Source of the DNA: Fimenecus sp045578245
GTDB taxonomy: Bacteria; Bacillota; Clostridia; Oscillospirales; Acutalibacteraceae
Length of the DNA stretch: 8,847 bases
Direction: 5' to 3'
Assembly: GCA_045578245.1 (NCBI GenBank)
Contig: JAZNJX010000048.1
Coordinates: forward strand, 1 to 8,847
The notes under the pieces were generated by a model. That model was given only the letters and a program-made list of their open reading frames with translations, was not told where the DNA came from and did no database searches. Position numbers and translations under genes: made by a program. How positions within the stretch are numbered: position 1 is the stretch's first letter; each line of letters begins with the position of its first letter. Shown one piece after another: positions 1-5,515 of the stretch.

Positions 1-1107
1 GAAATCAGGAAGAGCATGATTAAGAGCTGTAATACCTGTTGAACGCATACCAGCCTGTGCAAATGCTGCTGAGTCAGTAGCACCACCAAGTGGAGGAACT
101 ACACCCTTACCACACTTAATACCAAGTTCCTGACAAGCTTCAACATATAAATCTGAAACATCCTTATCAACTTTAACAGTCGCATTAAGGTCACGATAGT
201 TTGCTTGCATATATTCAGGCTGTGTAATTGTATCATATGAATAAACGAATGTTGGAACATCGTTGAATTCATGAGCATGAGCTTCACACCATGCTTTTGC
301 ACCACGAAGACCAGCTTCTTCAGAACCAGTAAGAACAACACCGATTTCTGTGTTTTCAAGTTCAATACCTTCATCTTTAAGTGCTTTGAGAATAGCAATA
401 CCAATATAGCAACCTGAAAGGTTATCATTAGCACCGTCAACAATCTTATTTCTATTCCACATAAAGTAAAGACCAAACCAGAATGGAACAAAAACAAGAC
501 CAATAAGACCAAGTTTTGTAACAAGTTCTTCAGGGATTACACCTGCTACATTTGCAATTGCAATACCGAGTGTATAGAATGCACCAAGGAAACAAAGCAT
601 CATATGAATGTCGAAGCCAAGATATGTAAACATATACTTAAATGGCCACTCCCAAGCACCATCAGGGTGACCGTTGAAGATGATTCTTCTCTTCACCTCA
701 CCTGTTGGCTTTTTGAAGCCTGCTGCATTATGACCGATTTTTTCTTTAAAGAATTTGTCAACTGTTTTCTTATAAAGACCGAACTGTAATACACAAAGTG
801 TAAGTCCAAGAATAATAAATACAATTGAAAGTGCAGGAACAAAGAAATATGATGCTAGAGCCAAGAAGCAAAATGTAATTGTGAAATATATCCAACCAAA
901 GAATGAGCCTGGATTTTCTTTAAATTCATCTACATAAGTTGTTTCACAACCTAATTCCTTCAACTGCTCAGCCATATACTCACAAGCTTGCTGTTCACCT
1001 TTTGAGCCAGGACCTCTTTTCTCAAACTTTGTGCAAATATGAGTGATTTCATCAATCATAAATTGAGCAGCAGAGTCTTTTTTATCAATTACCTTTTTTA
1101 AATCCAT
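1..1107 (-). CDS. Membrane-anchored M28-family metallopeptidase (C-terminus off the window)
   Basis: Partial gene; 369 codons are visible and the frame is open at the left edge. The product resembles M28 (aminopeptidase-type, di-zinc) peptidases. Visible family residues are the HxD pair H147/D149 (GHPDG), the bridging Asp in GANDNLSG (D228), the catalytic Glu pair in TGSEEAG (E263/E264), an Asp in YSYDT (D292) and the conserved GGATDSAAFAQAG stretch (341-353). The last His ligand of the family (usually in a YHTxxDT motif) would follow the final visible LPDF, so its absence is due to the cut. There is no signal peptide. Hydrophobic pairs at about 70-110 and 168-217 look like two membrane hairpins, the second lying between the HxD and the bridging Asp. 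The ATG at 1107 is preceded by AAGGGG (1115-1120) at 7 nt spacing. Substrate unknown; the peptidase family assignment is firm, the topology inferred. Confidence 0.88.
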   Translation of the reverse strand, partial: MDLKKVIDKKDSAAQFMIDEITHICTKFEKRGPGSKGEQQACEYMAEQLKELGCETTYVDEFKENPGSFFGWIYFTITFCFLALASYFFVPALSIVFIILGLTLCVLQFGLYKKTVDKFFKEKIGHNAAGFKKPTGEVKRRIIFNGHPDGAWEWPFKYMFTYLGFDIHMMLCFLGAFYTLGIAIANVAGVIPEELVTKLGLIGLVFVPFWFGLYFMWNRNKIVDGANDNLSGCYIGIAILKALKDEGIELENTEIGVVLTGSEEAGLRGAKAWCEAHAHEFNDVPTFVYSYDTITQPEYMQANYRDLNATVKVDKDVSDLYVEACQELGIKCGKGVVPPLGGATDSAAFAQAGMRSTGITALNHALPDF

Positions 1108-1137
1108 AGAGATTCCCCTTCCAAAAATTATGAAAAT

Positions 1138-1166
1138 ATTTTATCATATGATATTTAAAAATGCAA
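1138..1166 (-). promoter_or_regulatory. Possible sigma-A promoter of the M28 peptidase gene
   Basis: Read on the minus strand, TTGCAT (1161-1166) and TAAAAT (1138-1143) are separated by 17 nt, giving a predicted start near 1131 and a leader of about 24 nt with the AAGGGG ribosome site. The -10 matches consensus at five of six bases but the -35 only at three. A perfect TTGACA lies further upstream at 1184-1189, but the hexamer 17 nt after it (TTGCAT) is a poor -10. One of the two probably drives the gene, since a terminator lies just upstream. Confidence 0.4.
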
Positions 1167-1200
1167 TAAGAAAACACACATTGTGTCAATTATTTAATCG

Positions 1201-1234
1201 AAAAAAGAAAAAGACTTCAAAATGAAGTCTTTTT
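1201..1234 (-). terminator. Rho-independent terminator of tRNA-Leu
   Basis: A perfect 12-bp inverted repeat (arms 1208-1219 and 1223-1234, core GACTTCA/TGAAGTC, 3-nt loop) begins one base after the tRNA CCA end. On the minus strand it is followed by C and six Ts (1207-1201). The A-rich and T-rich outer arms also give a T run on the plus strand, but no plus-strand gene ends here, so it serves the tRNA transcript and insulates the M28 gene. Confidence 0.88.
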
Positions 1235-1235
1235 C

Positions 1236-1322
1236 TGGTGCCGGTGACCGGGGTCGAACCGGTACGGTATCGCTACCACTGGATTTTGAGTCCAGCACGT
1301 CTGCCAATTCCATCACACCGGC
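1236..1322 (-). tRNA. tRNA-Leu, anticodon CAA
   Basis: An 87-nt tRNA including an encoded CCA end (1236-1238). The acceptor stem GCCGGTG (1322-1316) pairs perfectly with CACCGGC (1246-1240), with discriminator A at 1239. The anticodon stem CTGGA/TCCAG (1295-1291 and 1283-1279) encloses loop CTCAAAA, putting anticodon CAA at 1288-1286, which reads UUG. The T arm CCGGTTCGACCCCGG and the long variable arm (TGGTA...TACCG), a hallmark of class II tRNAs such as Leu, are both present. It has its own promoter and terminator and stands alone, not in a tRNA cluster. Confidence 0.96.
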
Positions 1323-1339
1323 AATTAATTGACTTTGAT

Positions 1340-1368
1340 ATTATATGAAATTCGCAACTAAAAGTCAA
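1340..1368 (-). promoter_or_regulatory. Near-consensus sigma-A promoter of tRNA-Leu
   Basis: On the minus strand TTGACT (1368-1363) and TATAAT (1345-1340) are separated by exactly 17 nt; eleven of the twelve hexamer bases match the housekeeping consensus. The -10 ends 17 nt before the mature tRNA 5' end at 1322, which predicts a short leader of about 10 nt to be removed by RNase P. The -35 lies 18 nt past the radC stop codon and I see no terminator between, so read-through from the radC operon could also contribute. Confidence 0.85.
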
Positions 1369-1386
1369 TAGGCAACTCGAACTTTT

Positions 1387-2118
1387 TTAAAACAATCCAC
1401 GCCATTTCTCACTTCTTCTGAATGAGAAAAAGTCATCACCATTGCCAATTATAATATGGTCATCAAGTTTCATTCCGAGTGATTTAAGCAACTCTACCAT
1501 AGATACTGTCGCATTGATATCTGCTCTTGATGGTGCAACTACACCAGATGGATGATTATGAACCAAAATAATATTTGAAGCATTGTATTTGTAAGCTAAC
1601 TCAATAATTTTACGATTATTTATAGGTGCAGCATTAACAACACCCGAACTTATCTGTTCAAAACACAATACTCTTAATGATGAGTCAAGACAAAGAAGAT
1701 ATAATTGTTCCTCTGTTACACCTTTAAAATATTTTGAAACATATTTAGCAACAAGCTCACATGTATTTAAAACAATTTCTTTATTGTTTACTTTATCAAC
1801 TTCATACTTTTTAAATAGTTCAGGCATAAGTTTAATAAGAGTTGCTGTTTTCTCACCAATGCCTTTTACTTTGCACAGCTCATCAAAACTTGCATCAAAA
1901 ACAGATGAAAGTGAGCCGAAAGTATTAATAAGTGCGTGTGCTTCTTCATTGGTATCCTTCATAGGAATACTAAAAAATAAAAGCAATTCCAGAACATTAT
2001 GTGGTTCAAAACCTTCAAGACCATCTTTGAGAAATCTTTGTCTTAGTCTTTCTCTATGTCCCTCGTGCACATTCTTAGTTTCAATTTTTTCGTGTAATTC
2101 AGGAGCTTTTGACACCAT
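1387..2118 (-). CDS. radC: RadC family JAMM-domain protein
   Basis: The product has the full RadC layout at normal length (243 residues). The N-terminal part starts with HEGHRERLRQRFL (18-30), followed by the LELLLF helix (43-48) and a helix-hairpin-helix (about 81-95, CKVKGIGEKTATLI). The C-terminal JAMM/MPN domain has H187-N-H189-P-S-G and D200, ten residues after the second His, as the metal ligands, with E154 as the probable catalytic Glu. DHIIIG (220-225) and the SFRR segment complete the family signature. Despite its old name, the role in DNA repair is not established; the fold suggests a metal-dependent (iso)peptidase or nuclease-linked function. The start lies 1 nt after the upstream stop with no good ribosome site, so translation is probably coupled. 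It is the last gene of the metF operon. Confidence 0.93.
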   Translation of the reverse strand: MVSKAPELHEKIETKNVHEGHRERLRQRFLKDGLEGFEPHNVLELLLFFSIPMKDTNEEAHALINTFGSLSSVFDASFDELCKVKGIGEKTATLIKLMPELFKKYEVDKVNNKEIVLNTCELVAKYVSKYFKGVTEEQLYLLCLDSSLRVLCFEQISSGVVNAAPINNRKIIELAYKYNASNIILVHNHPSGVVAPSRADINATVSMVELLKSLGMKLDDHIIIGNGDDFFSFRRSEKWRGLF

Positions 2119-2119
2119 C

Positions 2120-2665
2120 CTACTTAAACACCCTTTTTATGTATTTTTGCCATCTATAAATATATATTGTAACCAATCTTGTTAGCATAATATCGTACAA
2201 CACAAACAAAACATTACCTGCAAGCAACAACCCAGGCATTGCGTATTTCCCAAAGCCCTCTAAATCATCGAAAGTAATCATAAAAATTTTTGAAACAACA
2301 AAATATGATACAACCATCGATACATTAAATATGGCATATTTTACAACCCAGCCTAAAACTTTCCTTGTATGTTTTTCAATAAAACTTTTTATAATTGGAT
2401 AATATCCAAAGAAAGCAACATACATAATTGCCGCTTCCTTATTACCCAACAAAAGCATTGAAATTATTGATATTGCAAGATATTCAAGCCAAGCAAAGCC
2501 CGACCCAAATTCAATAACAAGAACCATAAGAAATGCACCGGTTATCATTGGAATCGCATAAACAAGGCTTGTAGTAACACCTGCAACAAGCATAAGTAGC
2601 AATGACAGTGCTGCAATTACACCACCAAGCGCAACCTTAAATGAAAGTAATTTTCTATTCTTCAT
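2120..2665 (-). CDS. Polytopic membrane protein, ECF S-component-like, function unknown
   Basis: The 181-residue product is mostly hydrophobic with about five or six membrane segments, near 10-31, 34-53, 58-74, 77-94, 107-128 and 141-168. A basic N-terminus (MKNRK) and a very basic C-terminus (RWQKYIKRVFK) suggest both ends are cytoplasmic. The opening helix (VALGGVIAALSLLLMLVAG), the size and the compact helix packing recall substrate-binding S components of energy-coupling factor vitamin transporters, but no substrate motif can be read and no ATPase or T-component gene is in view. The loop FFGYYPIIKSFIEK (85-98) looks like the conserved core of a clostridial family of unknown function. It starts 1 nt after the J-domain gene stop, without a clear ribosome site, and ends 1 nt before radC, so it is coupled to both. 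I would not assign transport on this evidence. Confidence 0.8.
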   Translation of the reverse strand: MKNRKLLSFKVALGGVIAALSLLLMLVAGVTTSLVYAIPMITGAFLMVLVIEFGSGFAWLEYLAISIISMLLLGNKEAAIMYVAFFGYYPIIKSFIEKHTRKVLGWVVKYAIFNVSMVVSYFVVSKIFMITFDDLEGFGKYAMPGLLLAGNVLFVLYDIMLTRLVTIYIYRWQKYIKRVFK

Positions 2666-2666
2666 A

Positions 2667-3260
2667 TTAACAACACGGAATCAAATCCCCACCACAACAT
2701 TCGCAACAGCAGTCAGCACAAAGAAGAGCTGAACAAACATCACAAGCACCAGTATCAGACCCTTTTCGTGATGTTCTGTAACCGCCATTAGCGTTATTAT
2801 TCATAGCATTATATGCATTTGCGTACTCAAAATTATCGGGTTCCATAGAAGATGCTGTTTTATAGTGACGTAAAGCCTCATTAAGCCAGCCTCTGCGTTG
2901 GAAAATCAAACCTTTAAGATAATGCCATTCAGCATTCTGCATCTGAGATGGTACACCATTCAAAATTGTCTCAGCATCATCCAATCTACCTGTATTGATG
3001 CAATTACGAACATCAGCAAACTGTGTATTATTATAATAGCTTTGATTGTTCGTATTACTACTTTGAGTATAGGCAGATGTTCCACGAAGTTCATTTAAAA
3101 TATAATCATAAGCAGAGTCAAGTTCTCTCATTTTGTTAGTTCTTTCGTTATCTGAAAGATTCGACTGGTTAATTTCATGCGCAATTTTTCTGTACGCATC
3201 CATTATATCTTTTTCTGTTGCATTTCTGCTTACGCCAAGAAATTCATAAGGGTTATTCAC
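2667..3260 (-). CDS. Degenerate J-domain protein with TPR-like repeats and Cys-rich tail
   Basis: A 197-residue protein in three parts. Residues 1-60 form a DnaJ-type J domain (NPYEFLGVSRNATEKDI, then AYRKIAHEI and ELDSAYDYI), but the HPD tripeptide needed to stimulate Hsp70 ATPase is replaced by NQS (31-33). Residues 81-153 look like two TPR-type helical hairpins (TGRLDDAETIL, then WHYLKGLIFQRRGWLNEALRHY and the PDNFEYANAY turn). The last 25 residues hold ten cysteines, including CCCECCGGD, a pattern suited to metal binding or lipid modification. The start is GTG at 3260, chosen because the protein then begins directly at the J domain and a perfect GGAGGTG sits upstream. It overlaps the DUF5685 gene by 8 nt. 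Probably an adaptor or scaffold for its neighbours and not a working Hsp70 co-chaperone; this is inference. Confidence 0.85.
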   Translation of the reverse strand: MNNPYEFLGVSRNATEKDIMDAYRKIAHEINQSNLSDNERTNKMRELDSAYDYILNELRGTSAYTQSSNTNNQSYYNNTQFADVRNCINTGRLDDAETILNGVPSQMQNAEWHYLKGLIFQRRGWLNEALRHYKTASSMEPDNFEYANAYNAMNNNANGGYRTSRKGSDTGACDVCSALLCADCCCECCGGDLIPCC

Positions 3261-4092
3261 TCTTTACACCTCCATGTTTATTCTTTATCTTTTCCAATTG
3301 AAAATTCAAACCATCGTAGATTACATTTTCAATTATCGGCTTAAAATCATATAATTCTTGTTGATTCAATATATTAGCCAATTCACTAATTGACAGATTT
3401 ATTGTCTGGGAAGCATCATTAATCAAATGTTCACAGTTTCTGAAGGGATTGAATGATGCTGCTTTCATATCATCAGAATAATCATCAAAGGCATCTAAAA
3501 AGTATACTACTCTGCCAAGGTGGTAGCCAAAATTATATGAACCATTTTCATCTTGTTCATTATATGAAAATAATTTACCAAGAATATTTGCAGTATTGTG
3601 AACTGACAAATCCAGTGATGATTTTTCGCATTTTTCAACCTTAAATTGTGCAGTCATACCATCTTCAACAATACTGAATATGTCGGGATATTTTTTCTTT
3701 GCCTTATTTTTAATAAAAGCAAAATATGGGTAAATCAAATATAAAAGAATTCTTTTAACAAATCTACTATCGTGAAGATTGTCCACTAATTTAAAATATG
3801 CAAGAATTACTGTAATTGTACTTGCTAATTTATAAATATCACTATCACAAGTGATTTTCATACACTTTTTAGCTGGATTAAAACTGCAACGGGATTGTTT
3901 TGCATATATTTTATTTTGTGTAAGTGCCATTTTATACATCACAAAAAATGCACCATCATAACTTAATAAAAAACGTGACAAAAGACCATATTCCTTGCCC
4001 ATTTCTTTGCAGAGAGTACAGTAAATGCCTTTATAGGCCTCAAACTCTTTAATTTTAAGTTCAGGTTTATATACAGTTACATATCCGAACAT
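3253..4092 (-). CDS. DUF5685-family protein, all-helical, function unknown
   Basis: A 279-residue protein opening with MFGYVTVYKPELKIKEFEAY and the YCTLC motif (C25, C28), the hallmark I know for the clostridial DUF5685 family. Other cysteines at C69, C77 and C82 could join C25/C28 in a metal site. The rest is predicted helical and soluble apart from a hydrophobic stretch near 114-126. Two acidic motifs stand out: KLVDNLHDS (D104, D108) and GRVVYFLDAFDDYSDDMK (D200, D203, D204, D207, D208) followed by NPF. Their order and spacing resemble the two aspartate-rich helices of squalene/phytoene synthases, which bind Mg-diphosphate; that likeness is my inference. The ATG at 4092 is 3 nt after the metF stop, and the gene overlaps the J-domain gene, so the products probably act together. 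Confidence 0.85.
   Translation of the reverse strand: MFGYVTVYKPELKIKEFEAYKGIYCTLCKEMGKEYGLLSRFLLSYDGAFFVMYKMALTQNKIYAKQSRCSFNPAKKCMKITCDSDIYKLASTITVILAYFKLVDNLHDSRFVKRILLYLIYPYFAFIKNKAKKKYPDIFSIVEDGMTAQFKVEKCEKSSLDLSVHNTANILGKLFSYNEQDENGSYNFGYHLGRVVYFLDAFDDYSDDMKAASFNPFRNCEHLINDASQTINLSISELANILNQQELYDFKPIIENVIYDGLNFQLEKIKNKHGGVKSE
3267..3273 (-). promoter_or_regulatory. Ribosome binding site fixing the GTG start of the J-domain gene
   Basis: GGAGGTG on the minus strand, inside the last codons of the DUF5685 gene, with the GGAGG ending 8 nt before the GTG at 3260. This ideal site supports the non-ATG start and shows that the 8-nt gene overlap is genuine. Confidence 0.8.
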
Positions 4093-4095
4093 AAA

Positions 4096-4953
4096 TTATC
4101 TTTTAATCCCCTTTAATACTGTTCTTGCAACATAAGGTTTATTCATTGTGTAAATATGAATTCCGTTAACTCCGTTTGATTGTAAATCATTGATTTGTTT
4201 AATCGCAAATTCAAGACCTGCTTTTTCCAGTTCTTCTGGTTTATCTCGATATTTATCTAAAAATCCTTTTACCTCATCAGGCAATTTAGTACCGGAAAGG
4301 CCAATTATTCTGTCAATCTGTTTGATATTTGTAATAGGCATAATTCCTGCAAAAACTGGGGCAGAAATGCCTTTTTTACGGACTTTATCCATAAATGAAA
4401 AGAAGATGTCGTTATCATAGAAAAGCTGCGTAATAAGAAAATCTATGCCACAATCAACTTTATTCTTCAGATTATCAATATCTTTTTCTAAACTATTACA
4501 TTCAGGATGACATTCTGGATAACAAGCACCACCGATATCAAAATATCCATATTCTTTTATATTACTTATAAGTTCAGAAGCATATGTGTAGTATTCCCCT
4601 TGTGGCTTTTCAAAACCTTGTGGGATATCACCTCGCATAGCAAGGATATTATCAATATGATTTTCTTTAAGAGTATCTAGAATATTGTCAATCTGTTCTT
4701 TTGGTGTTGATGCGCAAGTTAGATGTGCTAACGCAGTTGTATCAAGTCGATTTTTGATGAGTGATGCAATCTTTGTTGTGTATTGGCTTGTGCCACCACC
4801 TGCACCATATGTAACACTCATAAAATCAGGATTAAATGCAGCTAATTCACGAACTGACCACTCAATACTGTCAAATGCAGAGTCATTTTTTGGAGGAAAA
4901 ACCTCAAATGAAACAAGCTGGTCTTTAACCATTAATTTTTCTGTTATCCTCAT
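4096..4953 (-). CDS. metF: Methylenetetrahydrofolate reductase
   Basis: MetF reduces 5,10-methylene-THF to 5-methyl-THF using FAD, feeding methionine synthesis or, in acetogens, the methyl branch of the Wood-Ljungdahl pathway. The 285-residue product is close to the usual bacterial length (about 290-300) and keeps the TIM-barrel signatures: SFEVFPPK (15-22, with catalytic E17), SVTYGAGGG (46-54), HLTC (77-80), LAMRGD (104-109), ITQLFYDN (174-181), FAGIMPI (201-207) and GIHIYTMN (264-271). The segment ACYPECHPEC (143-152) carries three closely spaced cysteines; the CYPE.HPE core is normal for the family. The ATG is preceded by GGTGA (4960-4964) at 6 nt. It is the first gene of a five-gene run. 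No MetV-type zinc partner, RnfC2 or metH is in view, so the electron donor cannot be named. Confidence 0.95.
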   Translation of the reverse strand: MRITEKLMVKDQLVSFEVFPPKNDSAFDSIEWSVRELAAFNPDFMSVTYGAGGGTSQYTTKIASLIKNRLDTTALAHLTCASTPKEQIDNILDTLKENHIDNILAMRGDIPQGFEKPQGEYYTYASELISNIKEYGYFDIGGACYPECHPECNSLEKDIDNLKNKVDCGIDFLITQLFYDNDIFFSFMDKVRKKGISAPVFAGIMPITNIKQIDRIIGLSGTKLPDEVKGFLDKYRDKPEELEKAGLEFAIKQINDLQSNGVNGIHIYTMNKPYVARTVLKGIKR

Positions 4954-4970
4954 ACTAAATCACCGAGAAT

Positions 4971-4999
4971 ATAATATCATAATCATATTTTTTTAGCAA
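4971..4999 (-). promoter_or_regulatory. Possible sigma-A promoter of the metF operon
   Basis: On the minus strand TTGCTA (4999-4994) and TATTAT (4976-4971) are 17 nt apart, just downstream of the terminator of the preceding gene. Transcription would start near 4964, leaving a leader of only about 11 nt with the GGTGA site at its very start. A second -10-like TATGAT (4987-4982) would give a longer leader but has no good -35. The roughly 75 nt available leave no room for a SAM riboswitch or T-box. Confidence 0.4.
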
Positions 5000-5030
5000 T
5001 AGAATGGTTGTTTATTTACATATAATTTAC

Positions 5031-5067
5031 AAAAATAGCAAAAGGGACGATGTGAGCACCGTCCCTT
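5031..5067 (-). terminator. Hairpin terminator after the DUF2019-like gene
   Basis: An 11-bp stem with one G-T pair (arms 5042-5052 and 5057-5067, loop TGAG) lies 4 nt after the stop codon of the small gene at 5072. On the minus strand it is followed by TTTGC TATTTTTG, an interrupted T tract. It separates that gene from the metF operon. Confidence 0.7.
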
Positions 5068-5071
5068 ACAA

Positions 5072-5422
5072 TTAGTATTCACATGTGCCGTTACTTTGTA
5101 TGAATCTCATACAGTGACCTAATATCATAGGAGCTTCGGTAGATGTAACACAAAGCTCTTTTAAGATTTGCAGTGCATTATCAACATTATAATTCATAGT
5201 TACACACAAATTACACGCGTACATTTTAACTCTTTCATCTTCGTGTTGTAATAATCTATCAAACAAGTCAGTATCATTTGCTTCTATTATTTCCTTTTCA
5301 AGAAGCAATAATTTTTTCATTGCTCTATTATGTGCTCTAACCTTTGATTTGTTACCATAATCATCGTTATTCAAAATCAAACGTGTAGCATATTTGACAT
5401 ATTCATCATAATAATCTTTCAT
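5072..5422 (-). CDS. Small helical-repeat protein, resembles DUF2019
   Basis: A 116-residue soluble, all-helical protein without signal peptide or membrane segment. The part NKSKVRAHNRAMKKLLLL (24-41) followed by LFDRLLQHEDERVKMYACNL (53-72) and NALQILKELC (81-90) has the HEAT/ARM-like rhythm of DUF2019 proteins: the LL-HED-RVKMYA core, then an A..iL.el helix. That family is often found beside polymorphic toxins or as orphan genes and has no established activity. No toxin gene is next to it here. The ATG at 5422 has only a weak GAGTG about 6 nt upstream and no promoter I can defend, so expression may depend on read-through from the redox genes or on a promoter in the GC-rich repeat just upstream. 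The family assignment is moderate; that it is a real gene is supported by the terminator right behind it. Confidence 0.65.
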   Translation of the reverse strand: MKDYYDEYVKYATRLILNNDDYGNKSKVRAHNRAMKKLLLLEKEIIEANDTDLFDRLLQHEDERVKMYACNLCVTMNYNVDNALQILKELCVTSTEAPMILGHCMRFIQSNGTCEY

Positions 5423-5449
5423 AAGAACACTCTTTCATTAAATATTCTA

Positions 5450-5508
5450 ATGTCACCTCACGGTGACATCTCCCCTTTCAGGGGAGACGAGAGACCCCAC
5501 CCTACCGT
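5450..5508. repeat. GC-rich double-hairpin element, likely dispersed intergenic repeat
   Basis: Two perfect inverted repeats abut and share base 5469: an 8-bp stem ATGTCACC/GGTGACAT (5450-5457 and 5462-5469, loop TCAC), then an 8-bp stem TCTCCCCT/AGGGGAGA (5469-5476 and 5480-5487, loop TTC). A C-rich tail (ACCCCACCCTACCG, about 5494-5507) follows. The segment is far richer in GC than its surroundings and fills the 93-nt gap between two genes. There is no T tract after either hairpin on either strand, so it is not a standard terminator, though it could stabilise or partly end the upstream mRNA. The look is that of short REP-like repeats common between genes of gut Clostridia; only one copy is in this window. 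Confidence 0.6.
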
Positions 5509-5515
5509 TGTTTAT

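Noticed and set aside
99..524. Minus-strand open frame of 141 codons
   Set aside because: It lies entirely within the M28 peptidase gene in another frame; its Leu/Val-rich translation has no family signature, while the main frame carries all the M28 motifs.
1236..1322. Integration site of a mobile element at the tRNA gene
   Set aside because: No integrase gene and no direct repeat of the tRNA 3' end is seen in the window.
1784..2185. Plus-strand open frame of 133 codons
   Set aside because: Antisense to radC and the start of the neighbouring gap; Ser-rich translation without motifs, typical of a shadow.
4954..5041. SAM riboswitch or T-box upstream of metF
   Set aside because: Only about 75 AT-rich bases lie between the upstream terminator and the metF ribosome site, with no conserved stems or T-box sequence.
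5450..5488. CRISPR repeat or intrinsic terminator
   Set aside because: The hairpins occur once without spacers, and no T tract follows either one, so neither reading is supported.
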